The notes beneath the pieces are model-generated. The model saw only the letters and a program-made list of their open reading frames with translations, did no database searches and was not told the DNA's origin. A stretch of DNA of 64,000 nt from the NCBI RefSeq assembly GCF_900187285.1, contig NZ_LT906470.1:1932001-1996000 (forward strand), in the 5' to 3' direction. Position numbers and translations under genes: made by a program. This document shows positions 44,013 through 54,839 of this stretch, piece after piece. Source of the stretch: Veillonella rodentium. Its GTDB lineage: Bacteria; Bacillota; Negativicutes; Veillonellales; Veillonellaceae. Positions within the stretch are counted from its first letter, which is position 1. Each line of letters begins with the position of its first letter.

Positions 44013-46194
44013 TAGACTCTTCCTGAACGTGGCTGCTCAAGGTTTCCAATAATTTTTTCGCCGCTACCGGCAAAACTGTACCGGGTCCAAAGATAGCCAC
44101 TGCGCCATGTTCGCGTAGGAATTCATAGTCCTGAGCAGGGATTACGCCACCGATGGCAACCAAAATATCTCCACGGCCCCGCTTGTTGAGTTCCTCTACA
44201 AGTTGAGGCAACAATGTTTTATGCCCCGCCGCAAGAGAACTGAATCCGACAATATGAACGTCATTATCCACCGCATCCTGAGCTGTTTCTTCCGGAGTCT
44301 GGAACAAAGGTCCGATATCCACGTCAAAGCCCATATCCGCGAAGGATGTAGCAATTACTTTCGCGCCGCGATCATGACCGTCCTGACCCATCTTGGCAAT
44401 CATGATACGAGGACGACGACCTTCGATTTCTTCAAAATCATCCGCCATCTGACGTACTTCCCTGATCACATCGTCATCTTCAAATTCGCTGGAGTATACG
44501 CCGGAGATGGAACGGATAACCGCTTTATGACGGCCGCACACCTTTTCAACGGCAAAGGAAATTTCGCCCAGGGATGCACGGGCACGGGCCGCTTCAAGCG
44601 CAAGGGCAAGCAAGTTGCCTTCGCCCGATTCCGTAGCGTTCGTAATCGCTTCGAGACAGGATTGAACCTTTTCTTCATCGCGGTTGGCGCGCAATTGTTC
44701 AAGGCGACGAATTTGCGCTTCACGTACCGCCGTATTATCTACATCGAGAATATCCAACGGATCTTCCTTATCTAAGCGATATTTGTTGATGCCGATGATC
44801 GCTTCACGACCGGAGTCGATACGAGCCTGACGACGTGCGGCGGCTTCTTCGATACGCATCTTAGGAAGCCCTGTGTCGATAGCTTTCGCCATACCGCCGA
44901 GGGATTCGATTTCCTGAATGTGACCCCAGGCGCGACGAATCAATTCGTCGGTCAACGCTTCTACATAGTAGGAGCCGCCCCATGGGTCGATAACCTTACA
45001 TACCTTCGTTTCATCCTGGATGTAAAGTTGAGTATTACGCGCAATACGCGCCGAGAAGTCCGTAGGCAATGCGATCGCTTCGTCAAGCGCATTCGTATGA
45101 AGTGACTGGGTATGACCCAAAGCGGCGCCCATCGCTTCCATACATGTACGAGCCACGTTGTTGAACGGATCCTGTTCCGTAAGAGACCAGCCGGATGTCT
45201 GGCTATGTGTACGAAGAGCCATGGATTTAGGATTTTCAGAGCCGAAGCTTTTAATAATCTTAGCCCACAACATACGAGCCGCACGCATCTTCGCCACTTC
45301 CATGAAGTAGTTTTTGCCGATAGCCCAGAAGAAGGACAAGCGCGGTGCGAACTGGTCAACGTGAAGGCCCGCATTGACACCGGTACGGATGTACTCGAGA
45401 CCGTCGGCCAATGTATAACCCAATTCGATATCCGCCGTAGCGCCCGCTTCCTGCATATGGTAACCGGAAATGGAGATGCTGTTAAACTTCGGCATATTTT
45501 GCGATGTATACGCGAAGATATCCCCGATGATACGCATGGATGTAGCCGGAGGATAGATATATGTATTACGCACCATGAATTCTTTCAAAATATCGTTTTG
45601 AATTGTGCCGGCCATAACCTTTTTATCTACGCCCTGTTCTTCACCGGCTAAGATGTAGAACGCCATTACCGGCAAAACGGCGCCGTTCATGGTCATGGAT
45701 ACGGACATCTGATCAAGAGGAATACCGGAGAACAGAATTTCCATATCCAGGATGGAATCCACCGCAACGCCCGCTTTACCGACGTCGCCCACAACGCGTG
45801 GATGGTCGGAGTCATAGCCGCGGTGAGTGGCAAGGTCAAAGGCGATAGACAAACCCTTCTGACCGGCTGCCAAGTTACGGCGATAGAACGCATTGGATTC
45901 TTCCGCTGTGGAGAAACCGGCGTACTGACGAACCGTCCAAGGACGCGTTACATACATCGTGGAATAAGGTCCGCGCAAATACGGAGGCACACCGGCCATG
46001 TAATCGAGATGTGTCATTCCTTCATAATCCCTCTCCGTATAGAGCGGTTTCACCTGAATCTGTTCCATCGTCGTATTGTATAACTCTTCAAAGCTTTTTC
46101 CCGTTTCCTTTTGGAGTTCAGCAAGCCATGCATCGCGAGATGTAGCCGTCTGGGTTCCCAAGCCAAGAGAGGAGAAGTCTGGATTTTTAAACAT
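44005..46194 (-). CDS. mutB: Methylmalonyl-CoA mutase, large (catalytic, B12-binding) subunit
   Basis: A 729-residue catalytic subunit. The N-terminal barrel contains YATMY-like [20 protein letters not shown] and [17 protein letters not shown]; the C-terminal cobalamin domain has [29 protein letters not shown] with the axial His. It interconverts methylmalonyl-CoA and succinyl-CoA, the key step of propionate formation. The start MFKNPDF follows AAAGGGATG, 4 bases past the small-subunit stop. Confidence 0.97.
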   Translation of the reverse strand: MFKNPDFSSLGLGTQTATSRDAWLAELQKETGKSFEELYNTTMEQIQVKPLYTERDYEGMTHLDYMAGVPPYLRGPYSTMYVTRPWTVRQYAGFSTAEESNAFYRRNLAAGQKGLSIAFDLATHRGYDSDHPRVVGDVGKAGVAVDSILDMEILFSGIPLDQMSVSMTMNGAVLPVMAFYILAGEEQGVDKKVMAGTIQNDILKEFMVRNTYIYPPATSMRIIGDIFAYTSQNMPKFNSISISGYHMQEAGATADIELGYTLADGLEYIRTGVNAGLHVDQFAPRLSFFWAIGKNYFMEVAKMRAARMLWAKIIKSFGSENPKSMALRTHSQTSGWSLTEQDPFNNVARTCMEAMGAALGHTQSLHTNALDEAIALPTDFSARIARNTQLYIQDETKVCKVIDPWGGSYYVEALTDELIRRAWGHIQEIESLGGMAKAIDTGLPKMRIEEAAARRQARIDSGREAIIGINKYRLDKEDPLDILDVDNTAVREAQIRRLEQLRANRDEEKVQSCLEAITNATESGEGNLLALALEAARARASLGEISFAVEKVCGRHKAVIRSISGVYSSEFEDDDVIREVRQMADDFEEIEGRRPRIMIAKMGQDGHDRGAKVIATSFADMGFDVDIGPLFQTPEETAQDAVDNDVHIVGFSSLAAGHKTLLPQLVEELNKRGRGDILVAIGGVIPAQDYEFLREHGAVAIFGPGTVLPVAAKKLLETLSSHVQEESND

Positions 46195-46198
46195 GAGC

Positions 46199-48361
46199 TC
46201 ACATCCCTTTCTTATCTTGTAACGTATGTAAGATTTCGTAACAATTTGCACGAACGGAAATGAAATCATCTACGCCCGCTTCGCGGTAGGTAGGCTCCAG
46301 GTCCTTCGGAGGTGCCCCTGCCAGGATAACCGTCACATTCGGCATAGTTTCCTTCAACTCCTTGGCGAGCGGCGGAACCAATTCAGGATAAGTGGCATCC
46401 GTAGAACAGATAACCACTACATCGGCGCCGCTTTCACGAGCCGCCTTCGCCGCATCAGCCGTCGTTTCATGACCGTCGTTCTTGATAACCTCGAACGCCG
46501 CCACTTCAAAGAAGCCTGTGGAGAAATCGGCGCGCGGTTTATGTTGCGGTATAGGACCCATATTCGCCAGGAATACCTTCACATTGTCCTTCGTCCGTTG
46601 TTTGTATTCTTCCGTACGCATTCTGAGCGCCTCAAATTGTTCCGTCCAGCGATGAGGCGTGATGGCTTCGATCGTTTCCGATGAGATATCGCCCGCATCT
46701 AAAGCTTTGCGGATTTGACGCATCGTCAATTTCTGCAACGCCCCCAGTTCGATAAGTCCGATCAATGCGCCCGGTTCCGTCGTACTCGCCTCCAGCGCCG
46801 CCTGAGCTTTCGCAACCGCATCAGGATCGGCTCCGGCCAGGTACGCCTCGATTTGCGCCGTCCGTTTTTGACGCAATGTATCCTGATTTTCAGGCTTAGG
46901 ATCCAAGAGTTCTTCGGTCATGTTCGCATACATGTTGTTCCCTACGGCAACGTCTTTGCGGTATGCCAGGTTCTCGAACCGCTCTGCCAATACAGCTTTC
47001 ACCTGCACCTGCGGATACCCTTCCTTCAATGCGGCGACAATGCCGCCTTTCGCTTCAATAGTCTGAAATTCGGCCCAGATTTTTTCACACAGTTCGGCCG
47101 CCAAGGTTTCCACATACCAGGAACCGCCTACAGGATCCACAGGTTGACGCAATTCGAATTCTGTCTGCAACATGACCTGAATATTACGCGCAATACGACG
47201 GGAGAAATCGTCGGATTTGCGAATCGGCTGGTCAAACGGAGATACTTCCAGGCTGTCCAAACCGCCCACAACGCCGGAGAATGCCTGTGTCGTGTTACGC
47301 AACAGATTTACATACGGATCGTATACGGTCTTTGTGAAAGCCGATGTTCTGCCGTGAACATGCACCGCGCGATCGCTTTCATCAGCACCGAAGGCCTCCA
47401 TGATACGCGCCCAGATCACACGCAAAGCGCGCAATTTCGCAATTTCCATGAAGAAATTGGCCCCTAAGGAGAATGTGAACATCATGCTGTTTGCAATGGT
47501 GTGAATATCCACGTTGCGTTGCGCCAGCTGACGAACATAGCACGCCGCCGTCGCCAGAGCGTAAGCCACTTCCTGCACATCATTAGCACCGCCGTTTGCA
47601 TAGGCATCGCCGGAAATAAGGACAGTCTTGAGCTGTGGCGCCTGTTCGGAAGCCCAGATCACGCTATGTGCCATTTCATCAAACGCCGTGTCCAACGACA
47701 TATGCAGCGTGCCGTCCTTCACCCATACGCCGATAGGATCCGCGCCTACGAGACCTTTCAGGTCGGACGTCTGTTTTTTCGTCGCTTTCACAGTGGCGGA
47801 AATCATCCCCAACAGGATGGCGGATGATGCACCGGCCTCGATGTAGAGAGGATTTTCTTTGAAGTTAAACCGTTCCAATAATTGCGTGCAATCTTCAACA
47901 GTCGATAAAGATGTACCGCCCTCGCCTACAGCGGCGTCGACCTGCACATCCTGATCATGACGCGTCGCTTCATCCAGCCGGATGTTATGAATCGTACTGC
48001 CCTTGACAATTTCGTACAGGCTCGCATGATTTGCGTCCTTCGGTAACGACTCATCTACGTATTGCGACACGCCCCAGGAATCCTTAATATAGCCGCTCGC
48101 CTTGGTGCCTCTCAAAAATTGCCCCGCACCGGGATACACTCCCTTCGGAATTTTTTCCTGATGCAACGCTGGCGTATAAATCGGCTGTAAAGTAATTCCT
48201 TCATAGGTTTTGGTGAACATCTTTTTATGAAAGTCCCCGCCCTTTAAAGCCTTTTCAACCTCAGCCTGCCATTTTTCATACGTAGGTTTCTCAAATTCAT
48301 CAAATGACACAGGAGCTAGCAGTTCACTATTTGCGGCATTTGAAGCCATTTTATCAGACAT
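46199..48361 (-). CDS. mutA: Methylmalonyl-CoA mutase, small subunit
   Basis: A 720-residue homologue of the large subunit. It keeps the barrel and the C-terminal B12-like domain, but the axial motif is changed ([13 protein letters not shown], without the Gly of DxHxxG), as in non-catalytic small subunits. It forms a heterodimer with the large subunit. AAAGGAGG precedes the ATG. It is first in the operon and directly follows a cobalamin riboswitch with terminator. Confidence 0.95.
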   Translation of the reverse strand: MSDKMASNAANSELLAPVSFDEFEKPTYEKWQAEVEKALKGGDFHKKMFTKTYEGITLQPIYTPALHQEKIPKGVYPGAGQFLRGTKASGYIKDSWGVSQYVDESLPKDANHASLYEIVKGSTIHNIRLDEATRHDQDVQVDAAVGEGGTSLSTVEDCTQLLERFNFKENPLYIEAGASSAILLGMISATVKATKKQTSDLKGLVGADPIGVWVKDGTLHMSLDTAFDEMAHSVIWASEQAPQLKTVLISGDAYANGGANDVQEVAYALATAACYVRQLAQRNVDIHTIANSMMFTFSLGANFFMEIAKLRALRVIWARIMEAFGADESDRAVHVHGRTSAFTKTVYDPYVNLLRNTTQAFSGVVGGLDSLEVSPFDQPIRKSDDFSRRIARNIQVMLQTEFELRQPVDPVGGSWYVETLAAELCEKIWAEFQTIEAKGGIVAALKEGYPQVQVKAVLAERFENLAYRKDVAVGNNMYANMTEELLDPKPENQDTLRQKRTAQIEAYLAGADPDAVAKAQAALEASTTEPGALIGLIELGALQKLTMRQIRKALDAGDISSETIEAITPHRWTEQFEALRMRTEEYKQRTKDNVKVFLANMGPIPQHKPRADFSTGFFEVAAFEVIKNDGHETTADAAKAARESGADVVVICSTDATYPELVPPLAKELKETMPNVTVILAGAPPKDLEPTYREAGVDDFISVRANCYEILHTLQDKKGM

Positions 48362-48512
48362 ATATGTGCCTCCTTTTCAACTCGAAACCATACTGGGAAC
48401 AGCGAATCCGTCATCGTACCTATAAACTGTTCGGGATGAATCCGACTCGAGCAAATCCGGCATTACCGAGTCGTAATACAAAGCTCCTAATACGCCCCTC
48501 CCGAATGGCAAC

Positions 48513-48541
48513 AAAAAACGTGCCACCCTGGAGTGACACGT
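48513..48541 (-). terminator. Terminator of the cobalamin riboswitch leader
   Basis: CGTGTCACTCC and GGGTGGCACG pair on the minus strand and run into TTTTTT, between the B12 aptamer and mutA. Upstream AGGTTT/AAACCT and AGGTATAC/GTGTACCT segments could form alternative structures. Confidence 0.85.
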
Positions 48542-48619
48542 TAGGTTTCTTGTTGAAAGGTACACAAAAACCTCTAAGCAGTATACCTCAATCCCCTTCC
48601 TATCGCTCGTAGGTACATA

Positions 48620-48800
48620 ACGGTGATTATCAAATAGGCAGTTCTCCTGGCTCGGGGTCATCGCCTCGCTTTCGCCTTCCCAGATTGCTCCAGTGACATT
48701 ATGAAAGCAGGCTCGTCCTTACAGTGGCGGGACCGCATCGGCTTATACCGATTTCTCTATTAAGTCTTGTGACACCTATTCTCAATATTTTGTTGTTCTC
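48620..48800 (-). promoter_or_regulatory. Cobalamin riboswitch upstream of the mutase operon
   Basis: The minus strand shows the core GCCGATGCGGTCCCGCCACTG, including the B12 box GCCACTG (complement of 48722-48728), then CTGGGAAGGCG, and a 3' AACTGCCTATTTG end. It is followed by a terminator and then mutA. A B12 aptamer before a B12-dependent enzyme is an unusual position. Confidence 0.92.
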
Positions 48801-48971
48801 CCTTAAATATAGTGTAAAACACTGCATCCAGTCAACATTTATAAAATCAATTCATAAGTACCTAATTTTATATTATATGTAAAAAGCATACAGCATAACT
48901 AAAAGTAATATATTCGCATCGCACATGAATAATGCTATAATAAATCATATTTACCAGGAGGCATCTATTCT

Positions 48972-49856
48972 ATGGAACACACAGATAAAAAAGGGCTGCT
49001 TATGGCCCTCAGCTGTTATATCATATGGGGATTACTCCCTATTTACTGGGCACTGTTACAGCACATTTCCCCTTATACCGTACTGGCTCATCGCATCATA
49101 TGGTCCGGCATTTTTATGGCTTTCATCGTTATGGGCATAAATTTTACACAATTCAAAAAGGACTGCCACCATTTATGGACACATCATTCACAAATCGAAC
49201 TGCTCCTATGCACCGCATTACTGGTCAGCCTCAACTGGGGCACCTATATCTGGGCCATCGCGAATAATCATGTTATGGACACCAGTCTCGGCTACTATAT
49301 CAACCCGCTCCTCAATGTACTGTTGGGCGTCATCATTTTCAAAGAGGTCCTCACGTTTCCGAAAAAGCTCAGTGTCGGCATCGCCGCCTTGGGCATCACC
49401 TTCCTTACGTGGCAACTGGGCTCTCTGCCGTGGATTTCCGTGGCCCTCGCCGTCTCATTCGGCCTCTACGGTGCGGTAAAGAAAAAACTGATCATCCATC
49501 CGTTCACGAGCATCGCCCTCGAAACATGGATTGTAACCCCTCTCGCCGTATTGTACACGACGTTCATCGACACATCGTCATGGTCCTATTTCGGCACGGA
49601 CTGGAATACGACCCTGCTGTTCATCGGATCGGGCCTGACCACATCGGCTCCGCTCATACTGTTTTCGTATGGCGCCCGCCTGTTACCGCTTAATGTACTC
49701 GGCTTTCTGCAATACGTATCGCCTACCATCGCGTTACTCCTGGCGATCTTCTACTTCGGTGAAAGCTTCACTACGACGAACATCATCGCCTTCTCCTGTA
49801 TCTGGCTCGCCCTCGTCATCTTTACGATGTCGAATCAGTTGCAACGGAACAGGTAA
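48972..49856 (+). CDS. rarD: EamA-family transporter RarD
   Basis: A 294-residue ten-helix DMT-superfamily protein. The start GLLMALSCYIIWGLLPIYWALLQHISPYTVLAHRIIWS and the segment LNWGTYIWAIANNHVMDTSLGYYINPL are typical of RarD (chloramphenicol-sensitivity group). The substrate is unknown. AGGAGG lies before the ATG. It is divergent from the mutase operon, whose riboswitch leader lies between them, and ends at a large compound hairpin. Confidence 0.92.
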   Translation: MEHTDKKGLLMALSCYIIWGLLPIYWALLQHISPYTVLAHRIIWSGIFMAFIVMGINFTQFKKDCHHLWTHHSQIELLLCTALLVSLNWGTYIWAIANNHVMDTSLGYYINPLLNVLLGVIIFKEVLTFPKKLSVGIAALGITFLTWQLGSLPWISVALAVSFGLYGAVKKKLIIHPFTSIALETWIVTPLAVLYTTFIDTSSWSYFGTDWNTTLLFIGSGLTTSAPLILFSYGARLLPLNVLGFLQYVSPTIALLLAIFYFGESFTTTNIIAFSCIWLALVIFTMSNQLQRNR

Positions 49857-49879
49857 AATATATATTCAACATATAAACA

Positions 49880-49984
49880 ATATAGCCCCTCCGCTATTAA
49901 AGAATAACATCTTTGTGCCGCCCTGATATCAGATTGAACTTGATCTGATGGTAGGGCGACCTTCATAGTGGAAGGGCTATTTTA
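49880..49984. terminator. Compound long-stem terminator between rarD and the TPR gene
   Basis: AATAGCCCCTCCGCTAT pairs with ATAGTGGAAGGGCTATT around a second, inner stem made of CGCCCT/AGGGCG and ATCAGAT/ATCTGAT, ending in TTTT. The nested form is much larger than a simple terminator. Confidence 0.65.
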
Positions 49985-49993
49985 CTATATAAA

Positions 49994-50608
49994 TTATTTT
50001 ATCAATGCTTCAAAGCGGGGCTGACCGTGGTATTTCATAAAATGATCCTGCTCCGCTGCCACGGCTTTCACGGACGGATCGATTTTAATCGCCTGTTCCA
50101 GCCAGTCGAGAGCTTTTACATCATCCCCCTGATCCGCATAAATGGTGGCGATACCGTAAACGGACCATGTATTACGAGGATCCTTTTCCAATACACGCTC
50201 AAACCATTCCTTGGACTCGTTCAAGCGGCCCTGCAATTTATAGACCATCGCCATATTGTAATAATTGGCCACGTTATCGGAATCTAAATCGTAAGATTTC
50301 CTGGTGTCCTGCAGACCCTTGTCCGTATCCCCCTGTAGCGCCTCCGCCATGCCGCGCACAGAATACGCCTCCGCATTGCCCGCATGAGCCGCTATCGATG
50401 CGGTGGCCTCCTGTACGGCCTTGTCGTAATCGCCCGCTGAAAGGGCCGACTTGGCCGCCGTTACATGTGAATCGGAGTCCTCATTCACCTTGGACTTCTC
50501 CACCGTTGTGGCCGTAGCGGTCTCCTGCGTCCGGTCTCTATCGACGCCACACCCCCAGACACCAAGCAAACTTACGAGCAAATATACACATAATAAAGCA
50601 GATCTCAT
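49994..50608 (-). CDS. TPR-repeat lipoprotein
   Basis: A 204-residue protein with a hydrophobic N-terminus ending in a lipobox-like LLGVWGC (Cys20), so probably lipid-anchored. After a Thr/Ser/Glu-rich linker come about four tetratricopeptide repeats (AKSALSAGDYDKAVQEATAS, AYSVRGMAEALQGDTDKGLQ, ANYYNMAMVYKLQGRLNESKEWFERVL, VYGIATIYADQGDDVKALDWLEQAI). TPRs mediate protein contacts; partners are unknown. It stands between rarD (converging) and the D-lactate dehydrogenase gene. Confidence 0.85.
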   Translation of the reverse strand: MRSALLCVYLLVSLLGVWGCGVDRDRTQETATATTVEKSKVNEDSDSHVTAAKSALSAGDYDKAVQEATASIAAHAGNAEAYSVRGMAEALQGDTDKGLQDTRKSYDLDSDNVANYYNMAMVYKLQGRLNESKEWFERVLEKDPRNTWSVYGIATIYADQGDDVKALDWLEQAIKIDPSVKAVAAEQDHFMKYHGQPRFEALIK

Positions 50609-50724
50609 AAAACACCCCGCTTATCAATTCTACCGATTTAGACACAATTTCCGGAGATGCGGTTCAGGTAACTCGTCCTTTTCGTTATATCTCAGATAAT
50701 TTACATCTGTAACTCATTAATTTA

Positions 50725-53547
50725 TTACTTTTTACTTGTAGAACACCGGTCTAACAGATACGCAATGCCGACGAACGGAATGCCCGAGTTTTCACCGAGC
50801 CCGATTTCACAAGTCGAACTGGAGCTGACACCAAGGGTCACACCGTATTCGGCCACCTCGCCGGACAAGTCTTTCGTAGCGCATTTATTGAGCTCCGGCG
50901 TAAAGAACCCCTTTTGTCCCGCAAAACCGTCACAAGCGAACGACTTGATATTGAATACATGATCGGAGCAAAGATTTGCGAGCTGCTCAATATATTCGGA
51001 CTTGCCGGCGGATTTAATCTTACATTGTTTATGTACGAGAACACGTTCATCGCATTTACGGATATCAAGGCGCGGCACCACATGATTATACAAGTACTCG
51101 GAAATATCATTGATTTCCAAATCCGTAATATGTTTGAAAGCATGGCTGAAACATGCACTGTGGTCGATTACGATAGGATATTTACCGTTTTCGGAGGCAG
51201 TCATCAATGCATCATGAAGATCCTTGAGCGCCCGTTTATCGATATCTTCATAATTTTCAAAGCTGAGACCGCAGCAGAGGTTTTCAATATGCGGCGGATA
51301 CACCACATCGATATGAGCTTTGCTGCATAAGCTTTCAAAAACCTGTTGCAAGCTTCGTTCATCGTTATAGCCCTGGTTCGGACGGAACGCGCGGTTGGCG
51401 CAGGTACTGAAGTATACGACCCGTTCAAAATTGCCAGGCTTGATGCGGTTCTTCAATTTATAACGGTTCGCCTTCGGTGTCGTCTTCGGCAAGTACGGCG
51501 TCATTCCGGTCACGCCATGTAAACCATCCGTGATTTTTGAAATCGCCTTCTTCGTCACGATAGCGCCGGCAATGCCTTCAAGGCTCACGCCGGCACGGCA
51601 CATATCAAGGGTCGTCGCGAAATTATCGTAAATCGTCTTCGCGAGACTCGGTGCAGGCGGATCGATTTTACGCATGGACAATGCAATCTGCGCCGTATCG
51701 ATACTGAGCGGACATAGACCTTTACACATGGAACATGCCGCACAGGTATCCACTCCATAGTACTGATAACCTTTTTTAAGCTCAGCGGCAAGCGTGAAAT
51801 TACCTTCCGCTTCAAGTCGTTTCGTTTCACGCAATAACGCGATGCGTTGACGCGGTGTCAATGTTAAATTGCGACTCGGACAATGCTTTTCACAGAAACC
51901 GCATTCCATACAAATGGTGAAAGCATCATCAATAACGCATTGCGCTTTCAGATTTTTCTTGTACACATCAGGATCATCGGTAATGATAACATCAGGATTC
52001 AAGATGCCCGTAGGGTCGAAGATGGCCTTGATACGACGATTGATTTCATACGCCTTCTTGCCCCATTCCATTTCAACAAACGGAGCGACCATGCGACCTG
52101 TACCATGTTCCGCCTTCAAGGAGCCGCCGAATCCGGATACGCGCTCGGACATTTCTTTCACCAGATCGGCGAAATTCTTGGTATCCTTAGGATTGCTGAA
52201 ATCGGGGGTGATATTAAAATGCACGTTCCCGCTCAAAGCATGACCGAAAATAACGCCGCCGTCCACAAAATCATATTTATGGAATAGCTCCGTAATCATT
52301 TCGATGCCCTTGGTGAAGTCCTCGATTTTGAAGCACACATCCTCGGTGATAACCGTTGTACCTTTCTTGCGCTGCCCGCCGACAATCGGCAGGATGCCCT
52401 TGCGGATAGCCCACCACGAATCATATTCCTTCGGATCTTGGGAATATAGGCTCGGCATAGCCGTCGGAATATCCTTCAACTGATCTTTAATAAACGCTAA
52501 GTTCGCATCCACCGTTTCCTTTGAATAGCTTTCAGTTTGGAACAGAATCGCACTGGTACCTTCCGGTACTTCGCTAAGAAAAGCCGGCACATTTTCAAGA
52601 CTTTGTACCGCGCAGAGCGATTGGTAATCCATCATTTCCGCAGCGACGACCTTCTCGCGGCCCATGTTGGCAAGGGCGACAACCGCGAGAGAAGCGTCGT
52701 TCAATGTGCGGAAGAACATGAGACCGCACCCCTTATGAGGCACGTCCTCAACGGTATTGTACACGATTTCGGACACGAAACCTAACGTGCCTTCGGAGCC
52801 GATAAACAGATGATTGATAATATCAATAATATCTTCAAAATCAACAAGTGAATTCAAGCCGTAACCGGTAGTATTTTTAATCTTGTATTTATGATGAATC
52901 ATGTGTGTCAATTCTTCATCTGCTAAGATATCTTTGCGCAATTGCAAAATATCCTCCACCATTTGCGGTTTTTCCTTGAGGAACTGCTTGACGCTCTTCG
53001 GATCCGATGTATCGAGAATCGTTCCGTCCAACAATACGACGCGAATGGAACGGATTGTCTTGTATGAGTTCTGTGCCGTACCGCAGCACATGCCGGATGA
53101 GTTGTTATTCAAAATACCGCCAATCAGAGCAGTCGCAATGGTTGCCGGATCAGGTCCGATCTTGCGATTATACGGTTGTAGCATATCATTCGCATCAGAA
53201 CCGATTACACCGCAATCACATTTTAATGCAAGGCCGTTATCCAGAACCTCCATCTTTTTAAAACCGTCATTACATACGATGAGTACATCTTCACAGGAAC
53301 ACTGACCGGACAAGGACGAACCGGCAGCCCTGAATGCGAATGGCGTACCGCATTGTTGACCCAGACGAATCAAGCGGCGAACCTCGGACTCATCCTGCGC
53401 TTTCACCACAACCTTCGGCAAATAGCTGTAACAGGATGCATCCACGCCATATGCATAACGTCTCAGATAATCCGTATACACACGATCTTTACAAATCTCC
53501 TGCGCCTCTTTGGCAAAACGGTCATAATCTCTTACTAATGAATTCAC
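50725..53547 (-). CDS. FAD and Fe-S D-lactate dehydrogenase (Dld-II-like)
   Basis: A 940-residue fusion. The N-terminal half is a GlcD-type flavoprotein (FAD-binding SSLSGQCSCEDVL; IGGILNNNSSGMCCG; C-terminal HALSGNVHFN and EHGTGRMVAPFVEM). Two ferredoxin-type clusters follow (CMECGFCEKHCP and CAACSMCKGLCP), then a CCG-type domain with CCGLSFENYED. The length and domain order match Shewanella Dld-II, which oxidises D-lactate to pyruvate; a different 2-hydroxy acid is possible. The GTG start (VNSLVRDYD) was chosen because GGAGG lies 8 bases upstream; an earlier TTG overlaps that site. The adjacent lactate-racemase genes support the lactate assignment. Confidence 0.87.
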   Translation of the reverse strand: MNSLVRDYDRFAKEAQEICKDRVYTDYLRRYAYGVDASCYSYLPKVVVKAQDESEVRRLIRLGQQCGTPFAFRAAGSSLSGQCSCEDVLIVCNDGFKKMEVLDNGLALKCDCGVIGSDANDMLQPYNRKIGPDPATIATALIGGILNNNSSGMCCGTAQNSYKTIRSIRVVLLDGTILDTSDPKSVKQFLKEKPQMVEDILQLRKDILADEELTHMIHHKYKIKNTTGYGLNSLVDFEDIIDIINHLFIGSEGTLGFVSEIVYNTVEDVPHKGCGLMFFRTLNDASLAVVALANMGREKVVAAEMMDYQSLCAVQSLENVPAFLSEVPEGTSAILFQTESYSKETVDANLAFIKDQLKDIPTAMPSLYSQDPKEYDSWWAIRKGILPIVGGQRKKGTTVITEDVCFKIEDFTKGIEMITELFHKYDFVDGGVIFGHALSGNVHFNITPDFSNPKDTKNFADLVKEMSERVSGFGGSLKAEHGTGRMVAPFVEMEWGKKAYEINRRIKAIFDPTGILNPDVIITDDPDVYKKNLKAQCVIDDAFTICMECGFCEKHCPSRNLTLTPRQRIALLRETKRLEAEGNFTLAAELKKGYQYYGVDTCAACSMCKGLCPLSIDTAQIALSMRKIDPPAPSLAKTIYDNFATTLDMCRAGVSLEGIAGAIVTKKAISKITDGLHGVTGMTPYLPKTTPKANRYKLKNRIKPGNFERVVYFSTCANRAFRPNQGYNDERSLQQVFESLCSKAHIDVVYPPHIENLCCGLSFENYEDIDKRALKDLHDALMTASENGKYPIVIDHSACFSHAFKHITDLEINDISEYLYNHVVPRLDIRKCDERVLVHKQCKIKSAGKSEYIEQLANLCSDHVFNIKSFACDGFAGQKGFFTPELNKCATKDLSGEVAEYGVTLGVSSSSTCEIGLGENSGIPFVGIAYLLDRCSTSKK

Positions 53548-54004
53548 TTGAATAACCTCCAATCCCAGCTTAAGGAAATCTTTATAAATTTAGTATACGC
53601 CGTTCTCATTATGCCTACCACAATTATGCATAATTTATATCTCTTCCAATAATTATCGATATCGATACGCCTTTTAAATTATATGTTGAAAGTACATCTC
53701 ATTCGCATTATCATGTACCGATTTCTCCACATGTAAAGCAAAAAGGCCCCTATCCATCCGGATCAGATATACACGAATAAAAAAGTATCTCTAAATCCAT
53801 ATAGATAGGGACTTGAACATATATAACCCTACAAGAATCAGATAGCAATATATATACATAAAACCTTCATGTATATATATTTTATCCATTACATTCTCAA
53901 TTACAAATATGTATGATTTTTTTTCATAGCAAAATAAAAACAGATCTACTATATAACTCAGCATAAACACATTTTACAAAACATTCTACAAAATCGACAC
54001 CATA
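53548..54004. other. AT-rich gap between D-lactate dehydrogenase and permease genes
   Basis: About 457 bases. Apart from the compound hairpin at 53741-53813 it holds only AT-rich sequence with TATATA runs, likely the dehydrogenase promoter region. No small gene is seen. Confidence 0.5.
53741..53813 (-). terminator. Compound long-stem terminator after the lar-tauE operon
   Basis: On the minus strand CCCTATC pairs with GATAGGG around an inner AGATAC/GTATAT-type stem, and the 3' side continues GCCTTTTTG. Confidence 0.55.
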
Positions 54005-54799
54005 TCAGAACAAAATGCCGGACCCGATAATCAGCCGCACCGCCAGTGCGAATACGCAGACACTCATCAATGCCAGAATGACCTTTGCTTTCAGACGTTT
54101 TGCAATCTGTGCCCCCGCCTGGGCCCCGAACAGAGCGCCGAAACTGGCAGGAATAGCAATGCTGAATACGATATGGTTCGACAGGAAGTGTGTAATAACG
54201 CCCACCATGGTGGATACCGCCAAAATGGCCTGACTCGTAGCCGTCGCCAGATGTGTGGGAAAGCTCATCAGATAGATAAGCGCCGGCACGTGAATAAGCC
54301 CGCCGCCGATACCGAAGATGCTGGATATAAAGCCGACCACAATGCTGATAGCGATGCCTAGCGGCTTATTATAGGTAACCTCATCCAGCGTGAGGGACTC
54401 CGCTTGACGCTCGCCTTTACGGAAATTTTTAAATCCGATCAAAATAGATACACAGGCCAGGAAACACCCGAAGGCAAACATAAATTCAGGGCCTGAGAAC
54501 CAGGCGGACATACGCGCCCCTAAAATGGCGCCCGGAAAGGTGGCCAGGCTGAAAATAAGAGCGGCGCTGATAAACACCTTTTTCTGCCTGATATACGCCA
54601 GCGAACCGGAAATAGCATTACACATAACGGCAAATAAAGACGTGCCCACGATCATCGACGGCGACCACTGAGGAAACCAGTACATGAATAAAGGCACAAA
54701 AATGAGACCTCCACCGGCGCCGATAATCGTCCCTAACATGGCCGTAAAAAAACCGACGATCATAAAAAATAAATAGAATACAAACGGATTATCAATCAT
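54005..54799 (-). CDS. TauE/SafE-family permease
   Basis: A 264-residue membrane protein with seven to eight helices in two similar halves: MLGTIIGAGGGLIFVPLFMYWFP near the start and SSIFGIGGGLIHVPALIYLMSFP in the second half carry the paired GxGGG motifs of the family. Members move sulfite, sulfonates, sulfoacetate or other organic anions. It starts 40 bases past larC, in the place where the L. plantarum lar operon has the LarD lactate channel, so organic acid transport is plausible (inference). GGGAGG precedes the ATG. Confidence 0.88.
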   Translation of the reverse strand: MIDNPFVFYLFFMIVGFFTAMLGTIIGAGGGLIFVPLFMYWFPQWSPSMIVGTSLFAVMCNAISGSLAYIRQKKVFISAALIFSLATFPGAILGARMSAWFSGPEFMFAFGCFLACVSILIGFKNFRKGERQAESLTLDEVTYNKPLGIAISIVVGFISSIFGIGGGLIHVPALIYLMSFPTHLATATSQAILAVSTMVGVITHFLSNHIVFSIAIPASFGALFGAQAGAQIAKRLKAKVILALMSVCVFALAVRLIIGSGILF

Positions 54800-54839
54800 A
54801 ATACAACCTCCCTGATATATCGGGGATACAATAGTCTCC

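Noticed and set aside
48377-48661. Minus-strand frame of 94 codons upstream of mutA
   Set aside because: It lies within the cobalamin riboswitch and its terminator, which explain the sequence.
53548-53562. TTG start for the D-lactate dehydrogenase
   Set aside because: That TTG overlaps the GGAGG ribosome site; the GTG 15 bases downstream is correctly spaced.
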